A stretch of DNA of 64,000 nt, from assembly GCA_027490195.1 (NCBI GenBank), contig JAIXYN010000065.1:62001-126000 (forward strand), written 5' to 3'. The notes below the pieces were generated by a model that was not told the origin of the DNA, searched no databases, and saw only the letters and a program-made list of their open reading frames with translations. The translations under genes were made by a program, and so were the position numbers. Source of the stretch: Verrucomicrobiaceae bacterium. Its GTDB lineage: Bacteria; Verrucomicrobiota; Verrucomicrobiia; Verrucomicrobiales; Verrucomicrobiaceae. Of this stretch, positions 1 through 8,815 are shown one piece after another; within the stretch, counting starts at the first letter, position 1; each line of letters starts with the position of its first letter.

Positions 1-1356
1 TTTGGCTATCTGGCGTTGCAGGGGGTGCTGGGGCTGGAAGCGGCCAAGGCGGCGGTGATTGATCCGCTGGCGCCGAAGCAGCCGCATTTTCCGGCGAGGG
101 CGAAGCGGGTGATTTTTCTGCTGATGAAGGGTGGCCCTTCGCAGGTGGACACGTTTGATCCGAAGCCGATGCTGGATCGTGATCACGGCAAGCCGCCGCC
201 GTTTGCGCTGCCACGAGTGAAATTCGCCGAGACGGGCAATCTGCTGAAGTCGCCCTGGAAGTTTCGGCAGTATGGCCAGAGCGGCCTGCCGGTGAGCGAT
301 CTCTTTCCGCATGTGGCCAAGCATGTGGATGACCTTTGCATCATCCGCTCCATGCACGGCACGAATCCAGCACATGGGGGGGCCTTGCTGAAACTGCACA
401 CGGGCAGCGACACGTTTGTGCGGCCTAGCCTTGGCTCGTGGGTCAGCTATGGATTGGGGACGGATAATTCGGACTTGCCGGCGTTTGTCACGATCTGCCC
501 CACGCTGGCGCATGGCGGCGTGAGCAACTGGAGCTCCGCATTTCTGCCTGCCTACTGCCAGGGCACTCCGCTGGGCAATGCCAGCGTCCCGGCGGAGCAG
601 GCAGTGGTGAAGCACATCCACAACAAGATGCTGACGCCAGAGATGCAGCGTGCGCAGCTTGATCTGGTGTCGCAGATGAATCAGTCGCATTTGGAGGTGG
701 CCGGTGCGAATGCGGCGCTGGAGGCGCGCATCAATTCCTTTGAGCTGGCCTACCGCATGCAATCGACGCTGCCGGAACTGCAGGACATCTCGGGCGAGAC
801 TGAGGCCACACGCAAGATGTATGGGCTGGACGATCCGGTGACGGCGAACTTCGGCCGGCAATGCCTCATGGCGCGGCGTTTTGCTGAAAGCGGCGTGCGG
901 TTTGTTCAAGTGACGCACAGCGACGGCTTTGTGCAGTGGGATCAGCACGGTGATCTGCTCAAGGGGCACACGAAGAATGCGGCTGAGGTGGACAAGCCCA
1001 TCGCGGGCCTGCTGGCAGATCTCAAATCACGTGGCCTGTTGGATGATACGCTGGTGGTGTGGGGCGGCGAGTTTGGCCGCACGCCGGTGGCGCAGGGCAG
1101 CGATGGCCGCGACCACAACCCGCATGGCTTCACCATGTGGCTGGCCGGTGGCGGCTGTAAACCCGGCACGGCCTACGGCGCAACGGATGACTACGGCTAC
1201 TACGCCGCTGTTGATAAGGTCCACATTCACGATCTGCATGCGACGATCCTGCACCTGCTGGGTTTGGATCATTTGAAACTGACCTATCGTTACGCGGGGC
1301 GTGATTTCCGGCTCACGGATGTGGCGGGGGAAGTGGTGAAGGGCGTGATGGCTTGA
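1..1356 (+). CDS. DUF1501 domain protein, 5' partial
   Basis: The reading frame is open from base 1 (FGYLALQG...) and ends at TGA 1354-1356. It aligns throughout with the complete DUF1501 protein at 22723-24150, whose Tat signal region contains the matching FGYLA. Only about 20-25 N-terminal residues, including the expected twin-arginine motif, lie outside the window. Shared landmarks are a [13 protein letters not shown] stretch near the N-terminus, [17 protein letters not shown], and a metal-site-like WGGEFGRTP followed by GRDHNPHGF. The family belongs to the alkaline phosphatase/sulfatase-like fold and is abundant in Planctomycetes and Verrucomicrobia; its substrate is unknown. It usually sits beside a PSCyt/DUF1549/DUF1553 gene. 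Here that partner is convergent (1417-3702) rather than co-directional. Confidence 0.9.
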   Translation, partial: FGYLALQGVLGLEAAKAAVIDPLAPKQPHFPARAKRVIFLLMKGGPSQVDTFDPKPMLDRDHGKPPPFALPRVKFAETGNLLKSPWKFRQYGQSGLPVSDLFPHVAKHVDDLCIIRSMHGTNPAHGGALLKLHTGSDTFVRPSLGSWVSYGLGTDNSDLPAFVTICPTLAHGGVSNWSSAFLPAYCQGTPLGNASVPAEQAVVKHIHNKMLTPEMQRAQLDLVSQMNQSHLEVAGANAALEARINSFELAYRMQSTLPELQDISGETEATRKMYGLDDPVTANFGRQCLMARRFAESGVRFVQVTHSDGFVQWDQHGDLLKGHTKNAAEVDKPIAGLLADLKSRGLLDDTLVVWGGEFGRTPVAQGSDGRDHNPHGFTMWLAGGGCKPGTAYGATDDYGYYAAVDKVHIHDLHATILHLLGLDHLKLTYRYAGRDFRLTDVAGEVVKGVMA

Positions 1357-1363
1357 AAGTAGT

Positions 1364-1413
1364 CCGGTTGCGCCGCAACCGGAGTGTTCAGACCAGTTGC
1401 GGCGCAACTGGTC
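1364..1413. terminator. Twin perfect hairpins between convergent genes
   Basis: Two perfect palindromes lie back to back. The first, 1364-1382, has arms CCGGTTGCG and CGCAACCGG around one base. The second, 1391-1413, has arms GACCAGTTGCG and CGCAACTGGTC around one base. The GTTGCG/CGCAAC core is common to both. They fill the space between two convergent stop codons (1356 and 1417), so a bidirectional terminator or a REP-like element is likely. No T-run follows either hairpin on either strand. Confidence 0.45.
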
Positions 1414-1416
1414 AAC

Positions 1417-3702
1417 TTACTGGATGAAGAAGAACTGGCGCGTGTTGAGCACGGTCCAGAGGACGTCGCCGCGGTCGGTGCCATCGGCATTGTCCACAAT
1501 GGGTTTCAGAATCGCTTTTTCCTCGGGGGATGCTTTGCGGCTGAGGAGGCTGAGGTAGATGGTGTCGATGACGGCTTCGGGGCTTTCTTTTCTGGCCTTG
1601 TCCATCGCACGGGCGATGACGGTGTAGCGGTTCATAAGATTGTTGAAGACTTTGCCATTCAACAGGGTGAGGGCCTGGCTGACGCTGGCCTCATCATTGG
1701 AGTTTTCGACGAGTTCGCGGTCGCTCTGGCCAAACTCACGTAGGAAGTGGCCGTTGGGTGCGGGACTGCGCAAGTCAGCGGAGCGGAGCATGGTGGTGTC
1801 GCGAAAATTTTCCCAGGCGGTGAGGGAGGCTTTTTCACTTGTGTCATCGACCTCAAAACGTCCGGCATCGGCGGTGAAGCGGGTCTTGGTCTGCTCTTTG
1901 AGCTTGGCGCGGCGCTGTGTGGCCAGGATGTCGAGTGCTTCATCCATGCTGAGATCTTCGCCGTCTTTCTTGAGCTTGAGTGCTGCGGTGACTTCTTTGG
2001 TAAACTCTTCATCCTTGGTAAATTCATCCAGCTTGTCCTCGCGGGCGAGTTCGGCAAAGCGCTTGAAACCGGCATCATAGACCACGGCGTCCACGGCTTC
2101 GTCGATGCGCTTGCGCTGGCTCTGGATGGCCTTGCGGGCGGCGCGGATGGCGGCTTCGTCCTTGGCCTTGGAGGCGGCTTCCATTGTTTCCTGGGCGGCA
2201 CGGACTTCGGCGGCAAGTTCCTTCTGCTTTTGAGCAACCTTGATGCTGCAGGCCTGGAGCTGCTCGGGGGATAGGCTGTTGAGTGCACGGTCGAGCCACT
2301 CGATGCGGCGCAAGGCGATCTCGGCATCGACCTTGGTGGCGATGCTGGGACTGTCTGCGCCGGGTTTGTAGAGGGTGACCATGCTGTCCCAGATCTGCTC
2401 GGCGCTCATTCGGCGGAGGAGGGGGCCGGGGAAGTGGTACACTTCACCGAGTTCGACGTCCTTGGTGTAGGCTTCACGCTGGTAGGCCTGAGAGTTGAGG
2501 ATGGCACGAAGGACGGCCTTCATGTCGTAATTGGCGGCCTTCATCGTGTCTTCGAGAAAGGTCATGAGCTGCGGATTGCTCGGCACGGTGCTATCGGTGA
2601 TTTCATCGACGGGCTCGATGATCCCCTGGCCCATGAGCTTTTTCCACAGGCGGTTGGCAATGACGGTGGTGAAACGCGGATTGTCCTTGCTGGTCATCCA
2701 GGTGGCGTAGGAGGTGATGGGCTTGGCTCCGTCCTTCACGATGTTGCCGTCTTTGCTGAAGGCGGCTGGGATGACGGGCTCAATCCGCTGCTTGGGCTTG
2801 GCATCTGTATATTGGTAGTCATGCGGGAGCAGGAGGGGCTTTTTGCCGGTCTGATCCAGCACGGTGTTGTAACGCAACGGGCGGAGGATCTCGGTCATGG
2901 CGCGACTGACGTCCTTGCGCTCGATGCCTTTGGGGAGTTCGAATTTTGTCACGGCACCGCCGTAACGGTTGTTTTTATTTTTCGCAGCGCCGCCGCCATA
3001 CATCGCCTGGGCGAGGAGCGGATTGGTGAGGCCGTTGCTGCCAGTCATGCCGTAGGTGTGGGCCGCCATCTGGTAGTAGTCCATCTGCGTCCATTTATCG
3101 AACGGATGGTTGTGGCACTGGGCGCAGACCATGCTGGTGCCCAGAAAGATCTGGGTGGTGACCGCCATGTTGTCGAGCGGCATGTTGAAGTCGCGAATGT
3201 AGAAGCCGATGGCACCGTTTTCATAGCTCTTGCCGTCGGCGGTGACGACTTCACGCACCATCTCATCGTAGGGTTTGTTGTCGCGGAGGCTGTCCTTCAG
3301 CCATTTGGAATAGCCGTAAAAGGCTGGCAGGCTCTGACCGCCGCCGACCATCTGGCTCTTCATGCGCAGGATGTCGGCCCAGTAGTTGTAGAAGTTTTGC
3401 ACGTAACCGTCGCCGGCGAGCAGTTTGTCGATCAGCTTGGCCCGCTTGTCGGCGTCGCTGCTTTTGAGGAACTCGGTGGTCTCCTGCAGGGTCGGGATGC
3501 GGCCCGCGATGTCGAGATACACGCGGCGGACGAAAACTTCGTCGCTGGCGGGTTTGTTGGGCTGGATTTTCTCCTTGGCGAGCTTGGCGTTGACGAGTTC
3601 GTCAATCTTGGCGGCAGAGGCCTTCAAATCGGGGGCGGCGTGGGCCATCAGGGCCGACGTGGCGAACGATGCGAGCAAGACGCAGAGGGGATTGAGCTTC
3701 AT
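1417..3702 (-). CDS. DUF1549/DUF1553 (PSCyt2-PSD1) protein without a cytochrome domain
   Basis: This 761-aa protein starts with a signal peptide (MKLNPLCVLLASFATSALMAHA). The N-terminal third is a PSCyt2/DUF1549 domain: EVFVRRVYLDIAGRIPT, then CAQCHNHPFDKWTQMDYYQ, whose CxxCH is typical of that domain. The C-terminal half is DUF1553 (NPRFTTVIANRLWKKLMGQGI, LLRRMSAEQIWDSM), with a roughly 100-residue charged helical insertion between residues about 470 and 620. The homologue at 20185-22707 has an extra N-terminal heme-binding PSCyt1 domain that is missing here. The family is secreted and very common in this phylum, but its biochemical role is unproven. It faces the DUF1501 gene tail to tail. 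Confidence 0.85.
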   Translation of the reverse strand: MKLNPLCVLLASFATSALMAHAAPDLKASAAKIDELVNAKLAKEKIQPNKPASDEVFVRRVYLDIAGRIPTLQETTEFLKSSDADKRAKLIDKLLAGDGYVQNFYNYWADILRMKSQMVGGGQSLPAFYGYSKWLKDSLRDNKPYDEMVREVVTADGKSYENGAIGFYIRDFNMPLDNMAVTTQIFLGTSMVCAQCHNHPFDKWTQMDYYQMAAHTYGMTGSNGLTNPLLAQAMYGGGAAKNKNNRYGGAVTKFELPKGIERKDVSRAMTEILRPLRYNTVLDQTGKKPLLLPHDYQYTDAKPKQRIEPVIPAAFSKDGNIVKDGAKPITSYATWMTSKDNPRFTTVIANRLWKKLMGQGIIEPVDEITDSTVPSNPQLMTFLEDTMKAANYDMKAVLRAILNSQAYQREAYTKDVELGEVYHFPGPLLRRMSAEQIWDSMVTLYKPGADSPSIATKVDAEIALRRIEWLDRALNSLSPEQLQACSIKVAQKQKELAAEVRAAQETMEAASKAKDEAAIRAARKAIQSQRKRIDEAVDAVVYDAGFKRFAELAREDKLDEFTKDEEFTKEVTAALKLKKDGEDLSMDEALDILATQRRAKLKEQTKTRFTADAGRFEVDDTSEKASLTAWENFRDTTMLRSADLRSPAPNGHFLREFGQSDRELVENSNDEASVSQALTLLNGKVFNNLMNRYTVIARAMDKARKESPEAVIDTIYLSLLSRKASPEEKAILKPIVDNADGTDRGDVLWTVLNTRQFFFIQ

Positions 3703-3807
3703 GGAAATAGGCAGTAAGGGATGGCGCGATAACGACCTGCTTGCTGGGGTCTTTCAGTTTCTTCAACATTCCCGCGTGCATTTGACGGAGATTGGCGGAT
3801 TTTAGCT

Positions 3808-3837
3808 TTGACAATCCATGGTCCTTTCCGACAGAAT
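3808..3837 (+). promoter_or_regulatory. Possible sigma70-type promoter of the lipoprotein gene
   Basis: A perfect TTGACA lies at 3808-3813. CAGAAT (4 of 6 matches to TATAAT) lies at 3832-3837 after an 18-bp spacer. The start codon is at 3851, so the transcript would have a very short leader. The -35 box is good and the -10 box is weak. Confidence 0.35.
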
Positions 3838-3850
3838 CACGCATTAATCT

Positions 3851-4516
3851 ATGAAATTGCTCCTGCCCCTTGTTCTACTCTCCACACTCGCTTCCTGCAC
3901 TGCTACAAGGAACCTCGTGAACAACCCGCGTCCTTCTTCAGTGCTGCCTTGCCGTGATGCGGGCTACGTGAACAGAGGCCTCGGCTATGCAAGCCAGGGA
4001 GTCGGTCAGGCGGAAACCAGCACGATGGACATCGTCGATGACGGCAGCAATTTCGTCGGCAAGGTGAGTGATCGCCAAGCGCGCGACTACACCAACATCG
4101 GCGTGGATGCCGTGTATCGCTCTGACGACATCGCTTTCCGTGAGACCAACCGCTACGCCGACTATGCCATGGACACCGTGGATGACACCGCTGGCTTCGG
4201 TGCTCGTGCGATCCGCCGCTGGCCCGGAGTCGTGACAGGTGCCATGCAGCGCGGCATGGTTTCGACGAAGAAGGTGTATCAGAGCGCACTTTACACCTAT
4301 GGTGAGACGGTCAGCCGCGGCCTCTTTGGTGCTGTGGACATCATCACCCCTCCTGAACCGAAGTCCTACATGGTGGGCAGTCTGAATGATCTGAGCGGTG
4401 GTTATAGCCTCCCAGGTTCCAGCTGGCATTGCCGTCTGCCACAGCTCCCAGTGGAGCCTGAGCAGGAGCAGACCTACGGCAAGAATCCGAAGAATCCGGT
4501 CACGGCTTCCAAGTAA
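3851..4516 (+). CDS. Putative lipoprotein of unknown function
   Basis: The 221-aa product begins MKLLLPLVLLSTLASC: a hydrophobic stretch ending in the lipobox LASC, which predicts lipid attachment at Cys16. The rest is soluble and rich in Asp, Gly, Tyr and Arg, with no domain I recognise. A central region has loosely repeated xxDxVDDxxxF segments (MDIVDDGSNF, MDTVDDTAGF). The gene stands alone between a possible promoter at 3808-3837 and a strong terminator at 4534-4569, so it is probably monocistronic. Lipoprotein export is well supported; its function is unknown. Confidence 0.75.
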   Translation: MKLLLPLVLLSTLASCTATRNLVNNPRPSSVLPCRDAGYVNRGLGYASQGVGQAETSTMDIVDDGSNFVGKVSDRQARDYTNIGVDAVYRSDDIAFRETNRYADYAMDTVDDTAGFGARAIRRWPGVVTGAMQRGMVSTKKVYQSALYTYGETVSRGLFGAVDIITPPEPKSYMVGSLNDLSGGYSLPGSSWHCRLPQLPVEPEQEQTYGKNPKNPVTASK

Positions 4517-4533
4517 TTTCATCTGATTTTCTC

Positions 4534-4569
4534 ACGGGAGCGACTGCAAGGTCGCTCCCGTTTTTGTTT
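4534..4569 (+). terminator. Rho-independent terminator after the lipoprotein gene
   Basis: The 11-bp perfect stem ACGGGAGCGAC/GTCGCTCCCGT (4534-4544 and 4551-4561) has a 6-nt loop and runs into TTTTGTTT. It sits 17 bases after the stop codon at 4516. Confidence 0.9.
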
Positions 4570-4578
4570 ACCAGCCCT

Positions 4579-5274
4579 ATGTCGCTGAGAACGTTGTTTT
4601 TTGATGCGGCTGGCACGTTAATCCAGCCGGCAGAACCGGTGGGGCAGACGTATTCACAGCATGCCCTGCACTATGGCATCGTGGCTGAGCCGGAGGCCAT
4701 CATGCAGGCCTTCCGCATGGCCTGGAAGGAGACAGCGCCCCCGCTGCACCCAGAGGGCCAGTCTGCCGAAGATGATGACCGAGGCTGGTGGCGGGCGCTG
4801 GTGGGCGATGTGTTTGGACGCGTGCAGGGCAGGCCGCTGGCGGAAAGCGTGCTGGATGGCCTCTTTGATAAGCTGTACCTGCATTACGCCCAGCCGCAGG
4901 CCTGGAGCGTGTTTGCGGATGTGGTCCCGGCGCTGGAGGACCTAGCACGCGATCACCGGCTGCTGGTGCTGTCGAACTTCGACCGCCGGCTGCACAGCAT
5001 TCTGGCCGGGCACGGGTTGCTGCGATTTTTTGCGCAGGTCATCATCTCCAGCGAGGTGGGGGCAGCCAAGCCGAACGCGCGCATGTTTCAGGCCGCTCTG
5101 AGAGCCGCAGGCTGCCCTCCGCAGGAGGCGCTGCACATTGGCGATGACCTTAAATGTGATCTCGGTGGGGCGCAGAATTGCGGAATTCAAGCGTTTCACG
5201 TGAAGCGACCTGATCAAGGACTCGACGTGCTGATGCAGAAAGTCCGCTCTGGGGCATATTCTGGCTTGCACTGA
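4579..5274 (+). CDS. HAD-superfamily hydrolase, DREG-2/HDHD3-like
   Basis: The 231-aa protein carries the HAD motifs in order: FFDAAGTL (motif I, nucleophile Asp9), LVLSNFD (motif II), a Lys in GAAKPNARMF (motif III) and HIGDDLKCDLGGA (motif IV). The acid/base Asp two residues after the nucleophile is Ala, as in other DREG-2/HDHD3-like proteins, so phosphatase activity is uncertain. I chose ATG 4579. A TTG five codons upstream in frame lies inside the terminator stem-tail and is improbable. The gene is close to tRNA-Lys on its 3' side and has no obvious operon partner. The substrate cannot be told from sequence. Confidence 0.85.
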   Translation: MSLRTLFFDAAGTLIQPAEPVGQTYSQHALHYGIVAEPEAIMQAFRMAWKETAPPLHPEGQSAEDDDRGWWRALVGDVFGRVQGRPLAESVLDGLFDKLYLHYAQPQAWSVFADVVPALEDLARDHRLLVLSNFDRRLHSILAGHGLLRFFAQVIISSEVGAAKPNARMFQAALRAAGCPPQEALHIGDDLKCDLGGAQNCGIQAFHVKRPDQGLDVLMQKVRSGAYSGLH

Positions 5275-5317
5275 GCTGTCTTATGAATACATACACGCCC
5301 CCCAATTTTCGGGACAT

Positions 5318-5392
5318 GCGCAGGTAGCTCAGCGGTAGAGCAGTTGGCTTTTAACCAATTGGTCGAGGGTTCGATCCCCTCCCTGCGTACCA
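5318..5392 (+). tRNA. tRNA-Lys (anticodon TTT)
   Basis: A complete cloverleaf can be drawn. The acceptor stem GCGCAGG/CCTGCGT has one G-U pair at its end. The D arm starts GCTC. The anticodon loop CTTTTAA carries TTT. The T arm contains GGTTCGATCCC and the gene encodes its own CCA end. Length is 75 nt including CCA. Confidence 0.97.
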
Positions 5393-5452
5393 TTCACTTC
5401 CAAGAGGTGAACGGTGAAACTTAAGGCGCGGTGAGACCGTTAACCGCAGCGC

Positions 5453-7012
5453 ATGAAATACACCCTCGCCGCTGCGCACGTCTTTTTGTTCGCCTCCACA
5501 GCCCTTGCCGGTGACTGGAATCAATGGCGTGGGCCGGATCGCAATGGGGTTTCGCAGGACACGAGCCCGATTGCGGATGCCTTTCCAACGGAGGGGCTCA
5601 AGAAGGTCTGGGACAGCGAATTCATCCCTAGCAACGAGTATGGGGGGCATGGCAGCCCGGTGGTCAGCGGAGAGAAGGTGTTTCTCAGTGTGGTGTGGCA
5701 TGAGCGCGTGGCCTCCGAAACACGGGAGATCGACACGGAGGTGATGCAGTCGCTGAACTATCGCGGCACCTCGCCGGAACTCGCGAAGAAGCTGGAGGAA
5801 ACCCGCCTCAACCTGCCCGTGCTGCGTGGCGCGAAGTTCGATGAATGGGTGACGCAGTGGCGCAAGGACAACTTGAACGAGAAGGAGGAGATCAACATTG
5901 GCTCCTGGGTGGCTAGCCGGTTCAAGGCTGGCAAAAATGCCATCGCTCTGGAGTGGCTGGATAAGATGAACAGCAAGCAGGGCAAGCCGTTTGCCAGTGC
6001 GGCGGCATTCAGCAAGTGGCTGGATGACGAAGGTTTCCCGCCGGACGTGAAGGAGAAAATGATCGCTCTGGTGCCGAATACGGTGAAGGTCGCGCAGGAC
6101 GTGATCCTCTGCCTGGATCTGGCCACTGGGAAACAGGTTTGGAAATACGCGCAGCCCGGCAAGCCCAGCGGCCGCCAGTCTTCCAGCACCTGCGCGGTGG
6201 TGGATGGCAAGGTGTATGCGGCGTGTAGCTCGGAATTGCTCTGCGTGAACGAGGCCGATGGCAAACTCGTGTGGTCGGCGCCGCTTTCTACCAAGGGGCC
6301 AGCGGCATCGCCGCTCATCATGGGAGATCGCGTGTATATGGCCACTGGCGTGGCCTGCGCCTTTTCGAAAGCGGATGGCAAGCTGCTGTGGGAGCAGAAG
6401 GAAGCGAAGGGATTGATCGCCAGTCCCACGTGGTGGGCGCCGAGCAGCGGCAAGCCCGTGCTCGTTATCAATGGCAACAATGCTCTCTATGGTCTCGATC
6501 CTGAAACTGGCAGCGTGAAATGGAAGGCCGAAGGGGGCAGCCAGAGTACTCCGGTGAGCAGCGGTGACTGGCTGGTGCTCTACAGCGGCACCGAAGGCGT
6601 GGGACTGCGGGCTTACAAAATGCAGGCGGATGGCACGCCGAAAACCGCGTGGTCCCATTTCTGGGTGACACGCCGCTATGCTGGCAGCCCGATCATTTAC
6701 GAAGGCAGCGTCTATCTCTGCTGCGGCGAGAAGCACCAGTGCATCGACCTTGAAACGGGTGCGGAGAAATGGGTGGTGAACGAGATCAACAGCACCATCA
6801 CCTCACCGCTGCTCGCTGACGGCAAGCTGCTGGTCTATGAAAACAACGGCACGCATGTGCGCATGGTGAAGGCCACCAACGCCGCCTACGAACAGATGGG
6901 CCGTGCCAAAACGGACGCCATGGGCTGCTCATCACCCGCCATCGCGAATGGCAGGCTGATCGTGAGGCAGAAGGACAAGCTTGTGTGCTTTGACCTGAGG
7001 CCGGTGAAGTGA
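5453..7012 (+). CDS. Secreted PQQ-like beta-propeller repeat protein
   Basis: This 519-aa protein starts with a signal peptide (MKYTLAAAHVFLFASTALAG) followed at once by DWNQWRGPDRNGVS, a hallmark of the planctomycete/verrucomicrobial PQQ-repeat family. Residues about 215-515 contain propeller blades of the type LDLATGKQVWKY, VNEADGKLVWSA, LDPETGSVKWKA and IDLETGAEKWVV. Such blades form a BamB/PQQ-dehydrogenase-like beta-propeller, but there is no dehydrogenase catalytic segment. Probable location is the periplasm; a binding or scaffolding role is inferred. About 100 residues of helical sequence precede the propeller. The gene follows tRNA-Lys and is convergent with the operon ending at 7040. 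Confidence 0.85.
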   Translation: MKYTLAAAHVFLFASTALAGDWNQWRGPDRNGVSQDTSPIADAFPTEGLKKVWDSEFIPSNEYGGHGSPVVSGEKVFLSVVWHERVASETREIDTEVMQSLNYRGTSPELAKKLEETRLNLPVLRGAKFDEWVTQWRKDNLNEKEEINIGSWVASRFKAGKNAIALEWLDKMNSKQGKPFASAAAFSKWLDDEGFPPDVKEKMIALVPNTVKVAQDVILCLDLATGKQVWKYAQPGKPSGRQSSSTCAVVDGKVYAACSSELLCVNEADGKLVWSAPLSTKGPAASPLIMGDRVYMATGVACAFSKADGKLLWEQKEAKGLIASPTWWAPSSGKPVLVINGNNALYGLDPETGSVKWKAEGGSQSTPVSSGDWLVLYSGTEGVGLRAYKMQADGTPKTAWSHFWVTRRYAGSPIIYEGSVYLCCGEKHQCIDLETGAEKWVVNEINSTITSPLLADGKLLVYENNGTHVRMVKATNAAYEQMGRAKTDAMGCSSPAIANGRLIVRQKDKLVCFDLRPVK

Positions 7013-7039
7013 GATGACCAAGGCCTTGGCTGGCGGTCT

Positions 7040-7954
7040 TCAGAGGGGAGCTGGTGAGGTTCCTTTGGGGCTGAAGGTGATGATGAAGTGCTCGGGAAAG
7101 ACTTCGAAGCCGTATTCCAGGCCTGCTTCAAGGATCAGTACTTTGATGGCGCGGAAGGTTTCAAATGAATCAGGATAGATGCACAAGCTGACGTAAACGC
7201 CCCCGCGCTTGTAGCTGGCCAGCAGCCTGCGCAAGGTCGCAGTATCCGTCATGGGGATGCCTTCGGATTTTTTGGGGATGGCTTCGAAGTCTTCGGCGCC
7301 CTTCATGACACGTGTGAGTCCGGAATAGTGGGCTCCTGCGGAGTCCTGCAGCGGATACACAGCACCGTATTTCAAGATGATGTTCGTGGCAGACTTGGTG
7401 ATCTGCCGCTCTTTGGGGAAGCGCACATGCTCGATGCGTTTTTCATCCTCGGCGGTGATCTTGCTGCGCAGGCTTTGAATTTGGGCAGCTAGGTCGCGCG
7501 CCTTCTTATCCGCCGCTTCCTCTCTGGCTTTGGCATCCTCGTGGCGTTGGTCCAGGGCCTTGACCTCGGAGCGGAGCACCGTGAGGTCTCCCACCGGATC
7601 TTTGGAGGTGGAGGTGTCAGAGTTGGTGGGCTGGAGTTTCCTCAGCCGGTCCAGGGTGGCCTGGAGTTCGTTGCGCTCGCTGATGAGTGTCTGCAGAATG
7701 TCCTTCCCCTTGGACTTCTTTGTTGCGCTGATTTTTTGGAGTCCTGCGAGTTCGCTTTTGGCGGCTTCGATCCGCTCCGCCAGCAGCCGGCCCTGGGTGC
7801 CTGAGATGCCGGCGGGATCGCCCGGTGCTGGAGTCTTTTGATTGGTCAGCAGCGCCAGCAGGCAGGAGATGAGGATGATGCCGCCAAACACATTGCACAA
7901 GGTGTCGAGCAGCAGATCCAGGCTCTCTTCGGAATTGGGGCGCAGTCTTCTCAT
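7040..7954 (-). CDS. ExbD/MotB-like single-pass coiled-coil protein (B2)
   Basis: The 304-aa product is the last gene of the seven-gene operon. One N-terminal membrane helix (LCNVFGGIILISCLLALLT) is preceded by Asp17 in SLDLLLDTLCN. That is the place of the proton-carrying Asp in ExbD (FIDVMLVLL) and MotB. A long charged coiled coil follows (about residues 55-190). A compact C-terminal domain ends GLEYGFEVFPEHFIITF, and a matching end, GYEIGYDLIPEHIQL, is found in the neighbour 7961-8803, so the two are paralogues. No OmpA peptidoglycan-binding motif is seen. Gap to the upstream gene is 6 bp. I infer a partner of the ExbB-like channel at 8816-9721. Confidence 0.7.
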   Translation of the reverse strand: MRRLRPNSEESLDLLLDTLCNVFGGIILISCLLALLTNQKTPAPGDPAGISGTQGRLLAERIEAAKSELAGLQKISATKKSKGKDILQTLISERNELQATLDRLRKLQPTNSDTSTSKDPVGDLTVLRSEVKALDQRHEDAKAREEAADKKARDLAAQIQSLRSKITAEDEKRIEHVRFPKERQITKSATNIILKYGAVYPLQDSAGAHYSGLTRVMKGAEDFEAIPKKSEGIPMTDTATLRRLLASYKRGGVYVSLCIYPDSFETFRAIKVLILEAGLEYGFEVFPEHFIITFSPKGTSPAPL

Positions 7955-7960
7955 GGCCGG

Positions 7961-8803
7961 TTACTTGGTGGGCACAGCAGGCTCCAGCTGAATATGTTCG
8001 GGGATGAGATCGTAGCCGATTTCATAACCTGCGCCGCGAGTCCGCCGGGTGACTTCGTCGAACTGCAGCGCGCCTGAGGGTTTGAAGTAAAGCACGATGT
8101 AATGCTGTGCTGATGGGAAGGCGGTCAAGGTCTGCATCAGGTCTGCCAGCGAGGCTGCGGACTGCGACTTTGAGCCGTCAAAAAGCTGGATGCGAAAGCC
8201 GGTCTTATCGACCACGACGAGCACGGGATCTTTCTTGGTGGTGCTCTTTTCAGGAATCAGGCGCAGGACATTCTGCTGGTCATAGCTCATCTGCAGAAGG
8301 CTCTGGATTTTTTTGACCTCGCTCTCCAGCGCGGCCACCTCAGACTCCGCCTTAGCGGCCTTGTCCGTGGTTTCAGGCAGGAGCTTTTTGAGTGATTCGA
8401 TGATGGTCAGCAGCTTCTGCTTTTCAATGCGCACCTCCCTTTCCAAGGGCGACTCATCGGTGGTCTTCTGGGTGGCATCCGGCTGCATGGAAGGACTGAG
8501 ACGGTCAATGGAGCGCTTCAATTCCTCGATCATGCGTCTGACAGTTTCCTCCGTTTCGTTCGGGCTCAGTTCGGCCATGACGCCCTTCTGCTTGAGCTTC
8601 GCGATTTCAGCGAGGGTGTCTTTCAGGGTGACAGCCAGAGCCGAATGAGGATCTGCATGGCTGCTGACACTGATGACCTCGTCGAGATTGAGCGCGAGAA
8701 AAATGGTGATGATAATGAGAAAGCCGGTGGTGCCCGTGATGACGTCTTGGAACGCGAAGAAGCTCACCGCGCTGCCATGGGATTTTTGGAACCGGCCTCT
8801 CAT
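7961..8803 (-). CDS. ExbD/MotB-like single-pass coiled-coil protein (B1)
   Basis: The 280-aa product has a short basic N-terminus, then FAFQDVITGTTGFLIIITIF. This is a single membrane helix with Asp20 at its entry, aligning with the functional Asp of ExbD/TolR/MotB. A coiled coil (about residues 60-185) leads to a C-terminal domain homologous to that of the 304-aa neighbour. The order ExbB-like, then two ExbD-like genes, with gaps of 12 and 6 bp, suggests a membrane motor or channel containing two different B-type subunits. I do not recognise a named family beyond this topology and the Asp. Confidence 0.7.
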   Translation of the reverse strand: MRGRFQKSHGSAVSFFAFQDVITGTTGFLIIITIFLALNLDEVISVSSHADPHSALAVTLKDTLAEIAKLKQKGVMAELSPNETEETVRRMIEELKRSIDRLSPSMQPDATQKTTDESPLEREVRIEKQKLLTIIESLKKLLPETTDKAAKAESEVAALESEVKKIQSLLQMSYDQQNVLRLIPEKSTTKKDPVLVVVDKTGFRIQLFDGSKSQSAASLADLMQTLTAFPSAQHYIVLYFKPSGALQFDEVTRRTRGAGYEIGYDLIPEHIQLEPAVPTK

Positions 8804-8815
8804 GCAGGTGGTTGA

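Noticed and set aside
2434..3717. Long open frame opposite the DUF1549/DUF1553 gene
   Set aside because: It is an antisense shadow in GC-rich DNA; the opposite strand encodes a recognisable family over the same bases.
5351..6736. 461-codon frame opposite the beta-propeller gene, overlapping tRNA-Lys
   Set aside because: It runs through a tRNA gene and opposes a clear secreted protein; its His/Arg/Leu-rich translation is typical of antisense frames.
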